From Nitrosarchaeum sp. (GTDB lineage: Archaea; Thermoproteota; Nitrososphaeria; Nitrososphaerales; Nitrosopumilaceae), in contig BGOU01000002.1 of assembly GCA_003569705.1 (NCBI GenBank), forward strand, positions 62,001-126,000: a DNA stretch of 64,000 nucleotides. Direction: 5' to 3'. The notes beneath the pieces were generated by a model, which worked only from the letters and a program-made list of their open reading frames with translations, was not told the DNA's origin and did no database searches. Every line of letters starts with the position of its first letter. Within the stretch, counting starts at the first letter, position 1. The position numbers and the translations under genes are program-made. Shown here in pieces: positions 42,181 through 50,891 of this stretch.

Positions 42181-43893
42181 ATGGTAGAATCTATTGAATT
42201 TGATTTGATAATATGTGGTTCTGGATTAGCAGGTTTAAGAGCTGCAATAGAAGCTGCTAAAAAGAATCCAAAAATAAAGATTGGAATAGTTTCAAAACTT
42301 CAAGTCATGCGTTCACATTCTGTATCTGCAGAAGGCGGAACAGCGGCTGTTCTTTTTGAAGATGAGGGTGATACAATTGAATCTCATATTTATGATACTG
42401 TGAAAGGAAGTGATTTTCTTGCTGACCAAGATGTTGCTGAAAAACTTTGTGTGGAAATGCCAAAAGAAATTTATCAATTGGATCATTGGGGAATGCCTTG
42501 GTCTAGAAGAAAAGATGGAAGAATAGGACAAAGAAATTTTGGAGGCTATAGTTTTCCAAGAGCCACTTATGCATCTGATAAAGTTGGTTTCTTTTTAATG
42601 CAAACTTTGTATGATACTTGTCAAAAATATGAAAACATCGAATATCTCAATGAATGGTTTGCAACATCAATTATCCATGATGGAAGACGATTTATGGGAA
42701 TTACTGCAATTGAACTTTCCACTGGTAATTTTTATGCCATTAAAGGAAAAGCTTTGATTATTGCAACTGGTGGAGCTGGAAGACTATACAGTTTTTCAAC
42801 TTATGCATTATCTTCAACTCCTGATGGTTTGGATATGGCATTCCGTGCAGGTATGGCACTAAAAGATATGGAATTTGTACAATTTCATCCAACTGGAATT
42901 TTACCTTCTGGAATATTGATCACTGAAGGTGCTAGGGGAGAAGGAGGTTATCTTCTAAATAACAAAGGTGAACGATTTATGAAAAAATATGCTGCTGAAA
43001 AAATGGAATTAGCTCCACGTGATATTGTTTCGAGATCTATGATGACAGAAATGAGTGAAGGTCGTGGATTTAAACATGAAACAGGTGCTGATTGTATGAA
43101 ACTTGATTTGAGACATCTTGGTGATGAAAAAATTAAAGAAAAATTAGGTGGCATTAGAGAAATATCTATCAAATTTTCTGGATTAGACCCTTCCCAAGAA
43201 CTATTGGATGTAAGACCAGTAGCACATTATATGATGGGCGGCATTCATACTGATATCGATGGAGCTACAGAACTACAGGGTGTTTGGGCTGCAGGTGAGG
43301 CAGCATGTAATAGTGTTCATGGCTCAAATCGACTTGGTGCAAATTCTACTTCTGAGTGTATAGTTTGGGGAAAAATTACTGGTAATTTGGCAGTTGAATA
43401 TATTGAAAAAGGTATTCCGCCAACTCCTTGGCCACATCATTTAGTTGCAGCAGAGGAAAAGAGAATCTATGATGGAATTTTCCGAGGTAACGGTGATGTT
43501 AATCCATATGAAATTCGACAAGAATTAACTGATACCATGAATGATAAAGCATATGTTTTCAGAAATGAAAAAACTATGGTTGAAGGACTAAAAAAAATTC
43601 GTCAATTAAAAAATGAAACCTGGAAACACGTTGATGACCAAGCAAAGGAATACAATACTAACTTTTCCAATGTAATGGAACTTGATTCAATGTTTAGAGT
43701 TGCAGAAATAGTCTTGATTGGAGCTATTAATAGAAAAGAATCACGAGGTGCACATGCGAGAACCGATTATCCAAAACGCGACGATTCAAACTTTTTACAT
43801 CATACACTGGCATACTATGATCCGAAAGAACCTATAATGAAAACACACCCTGTTACAATTACTAAATATCAACCAGTGGAGAGGAAATACTAA
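42181..43893 (+). CDS. sdhA: Succinate dehydrogenase flavoprotein subunit
   Basis: A 570-residue SdhA/FrdA. The FAD-binding GSGLAGLRAAIEA motif, the SHSVSAEGGTAAV flavinylation-region segment, the HPTGI active-site loop and HGSNRLGANS near the C-terminal half are conserved. It oxidises succinate to fumarate. In the HP/HB cycle, succinate is made and reduced through its CoA ester, so this complex links the cycle to the quinone pool. The stop overlaps sdhC by TAATG. Confidence 0.96.
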   Translation: MVESIEFDLIICGSGLAGLRAAIEAAKKNPKIKIGIVSKLQVMRSHSVSAEGGTAAVLFEDEGDTIESHIYDTVKGSDFLADQDVAEKLCVEMPKEIYQLDHWGMPWSRRKDGRIGQRNFGGYSFPRATYASDKVGFFLMQTLYDTCQKYENIEYLNEWFATSIIHDGRRFMGITAIELSTGNFYAIKGKALIIATGGAGRLYSFSTYALSSTPDGLDMAFRAGMALKDMEFVQFHPTGILPSGILITEGARGEGGYLLNNKGERFMKKYAAEKMELAPRDIVSRSMMTEMSEGRGFKHETGADCMKLDLRHLGDEKIKEKLGGIREISIKFSGLDPSQELLDVRPVAHYMMGGIHTDIDGATELQGVWAAGEAACNSVHGSNRLGANSTSECIVWGKITGNLAVEYIEKGIPPTPWPHHLVAAEEKRIYDGIFRGNGDVNPYEIRQELTDTMNDKAYVFRNEKTMVEGLKKIRQLKNETWKHVDDQAKEYNTNFSNVMELDSMFRVAEIVLIGAINRKESRGAHARTDYPKRDDSNFLHHTLAYYDPKEPIMKTHPVTITKYQPVERKY

Positions 43894-44327
43894 TGACAAA
43901 CCAAGATGAACACAAAGCAGGTATTGGAGGAATGATTAATCCTCGAAGATATGGTATTGAAAGAGTTGCATATTTGTTAATGCGATTAAGTGGATTGGGA
44001 TTATTGGCATATTTTATAGGTCATATTTATGAAACTAGTACAATTTTAAAAGGTCAAGTTGGATGGAATGAATTTCTCGAATTAACACAAACTAATGCAG
44101 GACATGCTATTTTGGCTATAGTGATTGCAATGTGTGTTTTTCATACTGTCAATGGGATTAGAGTTATGCTTGGACATGGTGGGGTTGGTGTAGGAAAACC
44201 TGCAAGACCCGATTATCCATATATTCCAGCATCACAAAATATTAGGCATAAAATTGGCATCTATTCTGCAATAATACTTGCTGCAATTGCAATGATGTAC
44301 GGACTAGCGGTAATGTTTGGTGAATAA
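43893..44327 (+). CDS. sdhC: Succinate dehydrogenase membrane subunit C
   Basis: A 144-residue three-helix membrane protein. LMRLSGLGLLAYFIGHIYE and FHTVNGIRVM carry the conserved Ser/Arg and His residues of cytochrome b-type SdhC. It anchors SdhAB and helps form the quinone site. It starts inside the sdhA stop. Confidence 0.9.
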   Translation: MTNQDEHKAGIGGMINPRRYGIERVAYLLMRLSGLGLLAYFIGHIYETSTILKGQVGWNEFLELTQTNAGHAILAIVIAMCVFHTVNGIRVMLGHGGVGVGKPARPDYPYIPASQNIRHKIGIYSAIILAAIAMMYGLAVMFGE

Positions 44328-44328
44328 A

Positions 44329-44673
44329 ATGAGAGAAAGCATTATCATGAAAATACATTATGGGACTGCTTTAGCGGCTGTAGCCCTTGTAGCAGTTCAT
44401 ATCTTAATGCGTCTTACACAGGGATTTGCAGAATCTCTGGAATATGATAGTGTGATTGCAAACTACAAATTCATACCTTATGCTGGCATGCTTGAAATAA
44501 TCTTGATTCTATTATCTATTCATGGTTTTAATGGACTAAGAGTTATTTTACTTGAATTAAAACAAGGTAGAACATATGAAAAAGCAGTATCATACGGTTG
44601 TGTTGTAGCCATGATTGCATTAATTGCATATGGTTCGCGAACAATAATAATGGTAAATACGGGGATGACATAA
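44329..44673 (+). CDS. sdhD: Succinate dehydrogenase membrane subunit D
   Basis: A 114-residue three-TM subunit with IHGFNGLRVILLEL, the typical His-containing helix end, and LVAVHILMRL in TM1. ATG 44329 is favoured over TTG 44317, which would overlap sdhC. The stop shares one base with the sdhB start. Confidence 0.88.
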   Translation: MRESIIMKIHYGTALAAVALVAVHILMRLTQGFAESLEYDSVIANYKFIPYAGMLEIILILLSIHGFNGLRVILLELKQGRTYEKAVSYGCVVAMIALIAYGSRTIIMVNTGMT

Positions 44674-45437
44674 TGGCACAAACTAGTCTAGCAGAAGAGA
44701 ACGCATCAATACCACTTTCTTCCTCACAATCAATTACGCTACGTATTGCAAGATATAATCCTGAACATGATAGTGCCAAGAAATTCATGGAATTTAATGT
44801 TCCATATGAAAAATGGACTACTGTATTAGAGGCGATTCTTGAAGTAAAGAAGCATTTTGATCATTCTGTTGCAGTTCGTTATTCTTGTAGACAAGCTACA
44901 TGTGGTTCATGTGGGATGATTATCAACGGTAAACCGAGACTTGCATGTTTTACAAAAATCAGTGAATTGAATTCAAATGTTATAACAGTAGAACCCATGA
45001 ACAACTTTCCAATTATTCGTGATCTTGCAGTTAAATTTGAACGACTATTTGACACACATCATAAAGTAAAACCATACCTTATTCGTGATGATACTGAGAT
45101 TACAACTAACACAAAAGAATTCTTACAATCCCCAGAAGAATTAGAACAGTACATTCAATTCTCAAATTGTATTAAATGTGGATTGTGTAATTCTGCATGT
45201 CCTACGATGGCAACTGATTCTTCATTTGTAGGACCTCAAGCATTAGCTCAAGCATATCGATATGTTGCTGATAGTAGAGACAAAGGAAAAGACGATAGGC
45301 TAAAGATTATTGATGATTCTCATGGTATTTGGAGATGTCATTTCGCAGGTTCTTGTAGTCAAGTATGTCCAAAAGGAGTAGATCCAGCTATGGGAATTCA
45401 ATTACTCCGAGGCTATATGTTGGGATTTAGAAGCTAA
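44673..45437 (+). CDS. sdhB: Succinate dehydrogenase iron-sulfur subunit
   Basis: A 254-residue SdhB from ATG 44673; the longer open frame upstream is an out-of-frame reading of sdhD. The plant-type 2Fe-2S ligands are Cys72, 77, 80 and 92. A second motif CIKCGLCNSACP (Cys166-176) binds 4Fe-4S. The third triad (Cys222, 228, 232 in HFAGSCSQVCPKG) supports the 3Fe-4S cluster. Complete for electron transfer to quinone. Confidence 0.96.
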   Translation: MAQTSLAEENASIPLSSSQSITLRIARYNPEHDSAKKFMEFNVPYEKWTTVLEAILEVKKHFDHSVAVRYSCRQATCGSCGMIINGKPRLACFTKISELNSNVITVEPMNNFPIIRDLAVKFERLFDTHHKVKPYLIRDDTEITTNTKEFLQSPEELEQYIQFSNCIKCGLCNSACPTMATDSSFVGPQALAQAYRYVADSRDKGKDDRLKIIDDSHGIWRCHFAGSCSQVCPKGVDPAMGIQLLRGYMLGFRS

Positions 45438-45757
45438 TTATTCTTTTTTGGATTAGGACTGTTGTTTACCTGATTGTTAATTTGTTCTGCCATAAAGTGG
45501 TTTGAGACATTCACTTTAACATCATCAATTCCATTTACTTTCAAAAGATTATCGTGAATATCTTGACAGATTTTAAATCCAAAAACTGCAGGACAAAATG
45601 GACTAGTTAGATGCAAATCTACTTTGACATTACTGTTATTGATATCCACTTCATCAATCAATTCTAAATCTGTAATTGATGTATTGATTTCAGGATCTAC
45701 AATCTTTGATAATTCATCGAAAATTTTTACTCGAAGCTGTTTGATCTCTAAACTCAT
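45434..45757 (-). CDS. MIP18/DUF59-family Fe-S assembly protein
   Basis: A 107-residue protein from ATG 45757. KIVDPEINTSITDLELI is the DUF59 hallmark, and LTSPFCPAV holds the conserved Cys. This family (SufT, PaaD, Cia2) helps mature Fe-S proteins, and the gene converges with sdhB, an Fe-S subunit. The longer frame to 45790 would take in the TATA box shared with argH, so I chose the internal ATG. Confidence 0.85.
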   Translation of the reverse strand: MSLEIKQLRVKIFDELSKIVDPEINTSITDLELIDEVDINNSNVKVDLHLTSPFCPAVFGFKICQDIHDNLLKVNGIDDVKVNVSNHFMAEQINNQVNNSPNPKKNN

Positions 45758-45767
45758 ATCAAAAAAA

Positions 45768-45786
45768 GCATCGATGCTATATATAA
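45768..45786. promoter_or_regulatory. Palindrome and TATA box between MIP18 gene and argH
   Basis: A perfect 10-base palindrome gcatcgatgc (45768-45777) abuts a ctatatataa TATA-like run (45778-45786). The run is about 25 bases before argH ATG 45807 and on the reverse strand about the same distance from 45757. One compact bidirectional promoter is likely. Confidence 0.5.
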
Positions 45787-45806
45787 CCATTATAGAACCT
45801 TAGATA

Positions 45807-47267
45807 ATGTATCGTTCACGTCTTGGTACTGATTTGAGTGATATTACTTTGGATTATGTTTCATCAATAAATGATGATTCTCAAATAGCCCTTTATGATA
45901 TTCTAGGAAGTCAAGCTCATGTTCTTATGTTATATGAAAATAAAATCATTACAAAAAATGATGTAAAAAAAATTCTATCTGCATTAGAATCTTTGAAAAA
46001 TGAAAAATTTGATGTTTTATCTGGTGCAGAAGATATACATGAATTAATTGAAACTCTTGTAATCAAAAAAGCAGGTATGACAAGTGGTGGAAAAATGCAC
46101 ACTGCAAGATCACGAAATGATCAAGTTACTTTAGATATTCGAATGAAAATTCGTGATGACATTAACATTATTTGTAATTGTCTGCTTGATACAATTGAAG
46201 CACTTGTATCATTGGCAAAAAACCACCAAAAAACCGTAATGCCTCTTTATACACATCTACAACAAGCTCAGGTAGGCTTATTTTCGCACTATCTATTGGC
46301 TCAAGCTGATGTATTGTTTAGGGACTTTGATCGTCTTTATGCAACATTTAGTCATGTTAATCAAAGTCCTCTAGGGGCAGGACCTGTTGGTGGAACTAGT
46401 ATTGCCATTGATCGACATAGCACTGCAAAGATGTTGGGATTTGATGGAATCCTTGAGAATTCCCTTGATGCAACAAGCACACGTGATTTTGTTGCTGAAT
46501 ATGTTGCAATGATAGCAATACTGATGACTAATCTTAGTAGAATTTCTGAAGATTTTGTAATTTGGTCTACCTCTGAATTTTCTTTTATAGAATTAGCTGA
46601 TGAATTCACATCACCGTCAAGCGTAATGCCACAAAAGAAAAACCCTGATATCTTGGAATTGACAAGAGGAAAAACTGCACAGGTAATTGGAAATCTTACT
46701 GCAATTCTAACTACAATCAAAGGATTGGCTTCAGGATATGGACGTGATCTGCAACAAATCAAACCATCTATTTGGTCAACATCTAAAATTTCTATTAGTG
46801 CCTTGTTGATTTTAAAATCAATTCTTCTTACATTACATGTTAATGAAAAGGAAATGAAAAAGGCTGCAGAATCTAGTTATCTTATTGCACTTGACATCGC
46901 AGAGAAATTAGTTCAGAGTGGAATTCCATTTCGAACAACTCACAAAATTGCAGGAGGTTTAGTACAGATAGCACATCAGTCCAACAAATCTATGAATAAA
47001 CTTAGTATGAAAGAAATTTCAAAAATTACTCAGGAAACAAAAATTGATCCCAACTTGGTAATGAAAATTATTCAATCTACTACAGTTACATCATCTCTCA
47101 AAGAAAGAAAATCCTTTGGTTCTTCTGGATATGACGAACAGAAAAGAATGATTGAAGATCGTGTGAAAAAAATTAATGATTATAGAATTAGTGCAACAAA
47201 ACGAGATAATGATATTTCAAAGGCATTGGACGATTTATCAAACAACATTATTGAATTGATAAAATAG
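45807..47267 (+). CDS. argH: Argininosuccinate lyase
   Basis: A 486-residue fumarase/aspartase superfamily enzyme. TARSRNDQ near the substrate site and the catalytic signature SSVMPQKKNPD are intact. It splits argininosuccinate into arginine and fumarate. No other arginine gene is adjacent here. It has a leaderless-type promoter (TATA at 45778). Confidence 0.96.
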   Translation: MYRSRLGTDLSDITLDYVSSINDDSQIALYDILGSQAHVLMLYENKIITKNDVKKILSALESLKNEKFDVLSGAEDIHELIETLVIKKAGMTSGGKMHTARSRNDQVTLDIRMKIRDDINIICNCLLDTIEALVSLAKNHQKTVMPLYTHLQQAQVGLFSHYLLAQADVLFRDFDRLYATFSHVNQSPLGAGPVGGTSIAIDRHSTAKMLGFDGILENSLDATSTRDFVAEYVAMIAILMTNLSRISEDFVIWSTSEFSFIELADEFTSPSSVMPQKKNPDILELTRGKTAQVIGNLTAILTTIKGLASGYGRDLQQIKPSIWSTSKISISALLILKSILLTLHVNEKEMKKAAESSYLIALDIAEKLVQSGIPFRTTHKIAGGLVQIAHQSNKSMNKLSMKEISKITQETKIDPNLVMKIIQSTTVTSSLKERKSFGSSGYDEQKRMIEDRVKKINDYRISATKRDNDISKALDDLSNNIIELIK

Positions 47268-47270
47268 GAG

Positions 47271-47344
47271 CGGGTCTAGTGGGATTCGGACCCACGACAA
47301 CCGGATTAAAAGTCCGGTGCGCTACCTGGCTGCGCCATAGACCC
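47271..47344 (-). tRNA. tRNA-Lys(UUU)
   Basis: The acceptor GGGTCTA pairs with TAGACCC. The anticodon stem CCGGA/TCCGG holds the loop CTTTTAA, giving UUU. The discriminator base is G. The T-loop reads TCCGAAT, so position 55 is C where T is nearly universal. Confidence 0.93.
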
Positions 47345-47441
47345 CCTGACAAAAATGCTTGACGTGTATAATTTAGTCTTTTACAAATTTTTTTACTCTT
47401 ACAGAAACTTTTAATCTGGCAATCTGTTTGAAATAATTCGT

Positions 47442-47516
47442 GCCCTTGTAGTATAGCCCGGTCTAGAATTCGACCCTGTCACGGTTGAGACGCGTGTTCA
47501 AATCCCGCCGAGGGCG
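47442..47516 (+). tRNA. tRNA-Asp(GUC)
   Basis: The acceptor GCCCTTG pairs with CGAGGGC. The anticodon loop CTGTCAC gives GUC. The discriminator base is G, as expected for Asp. The T-stem is GCGTG against CCCGC, with a T-C mismatch at 52:62 in an otherwise paired stem. Confidence 0.92.
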
Positions 47517-47723
47517 CCTTTTATCTTCTTAAATTATTATTGTGATTTCATTTGTTCTGATCGATCTGAATCTCTTGTATTTTGTTATGATACTAAGAAC
47601 CAATAAACAGACAATTTCTACCTCTAACTGTTCTCAATTATGATGATTTTATCTCTTGAAAGTTGATCTTTAGGAATTTCTCTTACAAGAATATTAAAAT
47701 TCAGGCAATTTTAGTAAATTCTG

Positions 47724-48401
47724 ATGTCTGAAGAGAACAAGGAACCTGAGGTAGAAACAACACCTGAAGTTTCATCATCAGAAACTGTCCCAAAAGATAT
47801 AGCAAAAACTGCAGCATTAAAAGCAGAAGCAGCAGCAAAAGCTACAGCTGCAGTAATTCAGGCAGAATCTGAATTAGAAATAGCATTAGCAAAAGCTACA
47901 GCTGCTAAAGCAGTAGCAGAAGCAGCCGCAGAAGAAGAATACAAAGCAATAGCTGCAGAAGTTAAAGCATCAGCAGCTAAAGCACCAGCATTTACTAATC
48001 AACGTAAAGGTGAGGAAATATTTAGAAGAGAAATGGGTGAACCAGAGTTTTTCTTAGCCAAAAAAGATAGATTTCCAAGACCTATTCTTACATCAGAAGA
48101 ACAAGATGAACTCACAAGAAAAGTGGAAATTCCAACAGATAATACCCCAAAATATATTCCACAACATGTACTAAGTCCAGAATTTGGTGGCATGTCTAAT
48201 TATGAATCTGGAATAGGAAAATTCTTAGAAGAAACTAAGCAAAAACTAAAGAAACTAAAAAATGATCCCAATGCATCTAAAAAAGATATAATCGCGACAC
48301 AACATGAACTTGAATATTTAGAATCTATTTATGAAAATTATTACATTGGCATGAATGTTTTCCGTACTGCACATGGTGGAAGGAATAAACTTAGAGAATA
48401 A
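47724..48401 (+). CDS. Ala/Glu-rich helical protein linked to the GluTR homologue
   Basis: Unrecognised 225-residue protein. The N-terminal acidic segment is followed by a long Ala/Glu/Lys-rich helix (about 28-90, with ALAKATAAKAVAEAAAEEE), then a conserved-looking C-terminal part (FTNQRKGEEIFRREMGEPEF and TQHELEYLESIYENYYIGMN). It stands 11 bases before the GluTR homologue on the same strand, so they are likely co-transcribed. Function unknown; the C-terminal half could bind a partner. Confidence 0.65.
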   Translation: MSEENKEPEVETTPEVSSSETVPKDIAKTAALKAEAAAKATAAVIQAESELEIALAKATAAKAVAEAAAEEEYKAIAAEVKASAAKAPAFTNQRKGEEIFRREMGEPEFFLAKKDRFPRPILTSEEQDELTRKVEIPTDNTPKYIPQHVLSPEFGGMSNYESGIGKFLEETKQKLKKLKNDPNASKKDIIATQHELEYLESIYENYYIGMNVFRTAHGGRNKLRE

Positions 48402-48412
48402 ATGGTGATGAT

Positions 48413-49489
48413 ATGAGTGAAATTAATTTCGATATAATTAATGCAAGAGTCACTTTTAAAAACATACCACTTTATACATTATCGAGATTTAGATTCAAGG
48501 ATCTTAAAATTGCATGCGAGACTTTTAAGAAAATTCCTGGTGTTGCAGAATGTGTAATAATTCAGACTGCTAGTCGAGTTGAAATATTTACAGTAAGTAA
48601 TTTGGAACTGGGAGATACTCCAGACGGAAGAAGAACTGAAGGAAAAACACTCATTTTAAATCAAATTAAAGAAATTTGGCAATCTCTATCTGAATTAGAA
48701 CAAATTGATATTGATCACTTTGATCAAACTCTTGAAGTTTACAAAGGTAATGATGTGTATCTTCATCTTTTGAGATTAGCATGTGGTTTGGATTCTGTAG
48801 TTGTAGGAAAGGATGAGATATTGAATGAGATTAAAGCGTCACTTTCACATGCAAAACAGATTAATGTATCTGGTAACATTTTAAATAAATTATTTGAAAG
48901 TGTTATGAGAATCGCAACTCGTATTAGAGAAACAACTGGAATAAGTAAAGATGTGGTCTCTCTTGGAGATGTGGCTGTTAAAATCGTAGATGAAAAAGCA
49001 GGTTTAGATGCTAAGAAACGTATTTTGTTAATAGGCACAGGTGAACCTGCAGCAATGGTTGCTAAAACTCTTAATAAAAAAGGAATTGTATTTGACGTCA
49101 CAAGTAAAAACATTGAACGCTCAACTGGATTTTCAAAAATATTGGGTGGAAAATCAGTTTCATTTGAAGAAGTTTTAGCTGGATTTGATAAATATGATAT
49201 TATCTTTGTTGCAACTACTTCTGATTATTTCTTAATTACTTTTGACAGAATAAAATTGGTTATGGAAGAAAAAAAGAAAGGTACATTGATTTTAGATTTG
49301 TCAGACCCAAGAACAGTTGATGAGGGAATCACTGTACTTCCAGGAATCAAATTATTGTTTCGAGATCAAATTGCTGAGATATATGAAGAAAATGTGAAAG
49401 CTCGGGCTGGTATAGTACCTGCTGTGGAAAAAATCATTGATAAAGAAGTTCCAATTCTTGAAGCAACAATGAAGATAATTCACATCTGA
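48413..49489 (+). CDS. Glutamyl-tRNA reductase homologue lacking the catalytic Cys
   Basis: A 358-residue protein with the GluTR layout. The N-terminal domain has ECVIIQTASRVEIF, the segment that normally reads TCNRxE and carries the catalytic Cys. Here residue 53 is Ala and 54 is Ser. LACGLDSVVVGKDEIL and the NADPH domain (LLIGTGEPAAMV) are otherwise conserved, and the C-terminal dimerisation domain is short. GluTR makes glutamate-1-semialdehyde for tetrapyrroles. Without Cys the thioester step should fail, so this may be an inactive paralogue, a regulator, or an enzyme with another activity. Cys47 is nearby but not at the catalytic position. Confidence 0.82.
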   Translation: MSEINFDIINARVTFKNIPLYTLSRFRFKDLKIACETFKKIPGVAECVIIQTASRVEIFTVSNLELGDTPDGRRTEGKTLILNQIKEIWQSLSELEQIDIDHFDQTLEVYKGNDVYLHLLRLACGLDSVVVGKDEILNEIKASLSHAKQINVSGNILNKLFESVMRIATRIRETTGISKDVVSLGDVAVKIVDEKAGLDAKKRILLIGTGEPAAMVAKTLNKKGIVFDVTSKNIERSTGFSKILGGKSVSFEEVLAGFDKYDIIFVATTSDYFLITFDRIKLVMEEKKKGTLILDLSDPRTVDEGITVLPGIKLLFRDQIAEIYEENVKARAGIVPAVEKIIDKEVPILEATMKIIHI

Positions 49490-49551
49490 TTTTTTTGGGT
49501 TAGTTAATTTATTTAATTATAACATAGAGAATTAGGAAATGTAAATGAATC

Positions 49552-49710
49552 TTATTTCTTTCTAAGGATAAATTGCATTAAAGCTTCTTTTGAATAATCT
49601 ATACCATGTACTTCTTCAGTATGTTTACCAAATTCTACTATTACATCCTCAATTTGACCCTCGGCTACGTAATCACACTCAAACCCATAATCACTGCATT
49701 TCAGTTTAGC
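49552..49710 (-). CDS. DUF1059 small protein
   Basis: A 52-residue protein. KLKCSDYGFECDYVAEG with two Cys, then a helix with HTEEVHG, matches DUF1059. The open frame reaches 49794, but ATG 49710 gives the normal family length. Function unknown; the CxxxxxxC and HxxxxH pairs suggest a metal site. Confidence 0.8.
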   Translation of the reverse strand, partial: AKLKCSDYGFECDYVAEGQIEDVIVEFGKHTEEVHGIDYSKEALMQFILRKK

Positions 49711-49947
49711 CATGCCTGCTGTGTAAATACTGGATATAAATATTAAAAGATCATGTTTATGCGTAAAAATAGAGTAATCAGTAAGATCGTTCAAAAAAAT
49801 AAACCTCTATTGTGTTTATTGTTATGCCCCTATTTTCCAAATTATTTAATTGAATTTTTTATTTTTATATATGAATTTGATCCAGGTTTATCTGAAATCT
49901 AAATTTAACAGAAATACATTTATCCAAAGTAGCAAAAATTACTCTAT

Positions 49948-50787
49948 ATGGTAATAGAACATAAGGCAAAAATCATTTACATGCAATTACTCAAAGAAGA
50001 TTTGGTTGTCCTTCGTTTAGTTCCAAATGATGGTATGCCAAAATACACAACAGGTCAATTTCTTACCCTGGGATTACCAATACCATCTGAACAAAAGATT
50101 GTTCGAAGAGCGTATTCAATTGCATCACATCCTGAAAATCGAGATTATTTTGAATTTGTAATTAGATGGGTTAGAAAACCTTTGCCAGGTCGTGTTACAA
50201 CTGAATTATTTTATGCAAATGTTGGTGATGAAGTATATTTGGGAGATCCTACTGGTAATGCTTTATTAATTGATGATAAATTACCCAACGGTCAACCTGA
50301 TAATAGAAGAATTGTTTGTGTTGGTGGTGGAACCGGTCTTGCACCATTTATCGCTTTTGCTAAACATCTACATGATACTGGAGATAAAAGAGAGATCATT
50401 ATTTTTCATGGTGCAAGTTATGTTGATGAATTAAGTTACAAAGAATTACTGGTAAATTTAGAGAATGAGAGTATTGAGAGAGGAAAAGATCAATGGAATT
50501 TCAAATATAGAGCAGCCATTAGTAGACCAAAAGAATTTTTTAACAGATCTTGGGCAGGTCATGTTGGTCGAGTTGAATCATTCTTCAAACCAAACAAAAA
50601 AGGTATTTCACCCTTAGAAGAAATGGTTGGAGAAGAAACCACTATTGCAAATACCAAAGTCTACATTTGTGGATATCAGGGTACGATTGATGGAGTTATT
50701 GAATACTTGGGACCAAAAGGATTTGTTACAAAGGAAGAAAAACGTAAAGATGGAAGTTATGAAATTAAGTATGAGTCATACGGATAA
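49948..50787 (+). CDS. Ferredoxin-NADP reductase-like flavoprotein (copy 2)
   Basis: A 279-residue paralogue of the 38326-39171 gene, with the same length plan and C-terminal YESYG. FAD motif RRAYSIAS and NAD(P) motif GGGTGLAPF are retained. Differences lie in the loop after the FAD motif and in the C-terminal region (CGYQGTIDGVIEYL). Two reductases for two ferredoxins is a plausible pairing. Confidence 0.88.
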   Translation: MVIEHKAKIIYMQLLKEDLVVLRLVPNDGMPKYTTGQFLTLGLPIPSEQKIVRRAYSIASHPENRDYFEFVIRWVRKPLPGRVTTELFYANVGDEVYLGDPTGNALLIDDKLPNGQPDNRRIVCVGGGTGLAPFIAFAKHLHDTGDKREIIIFHGASYVDELSYKELLVNLENESIERGKDQWNFKYRAAISRPKEFFNRSWAGHVGRVESFFKPNKKGISPLEEMVGEETTIANTKVYICGYQGTIDGVIEYLGPKGFVTKEEKRKDGSYEIKYESYG

Positions 50788-50891
50788 ATAAAATTAGAAC
50801 CACTTGTATTGTCTTTGTTTTATTTAAAATTTAATTTTTCTATGAAATTTTTTTAGTACATTTTAATTTATAATTATCTTGTATGTTATTT

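Noticed and set aside
44598-44672. Cys-rich N-terminal extension of SdhB
   Set aside because: It is an out-of-frame reading of sdhD. ATG 44673 gives the normal SdhB start with one-base overlap.
49711-49794. Longer DUF1059 protein
   Set aside because: The family is about 52-60 residues, and the extra segment is hydrophobic and not family-like.
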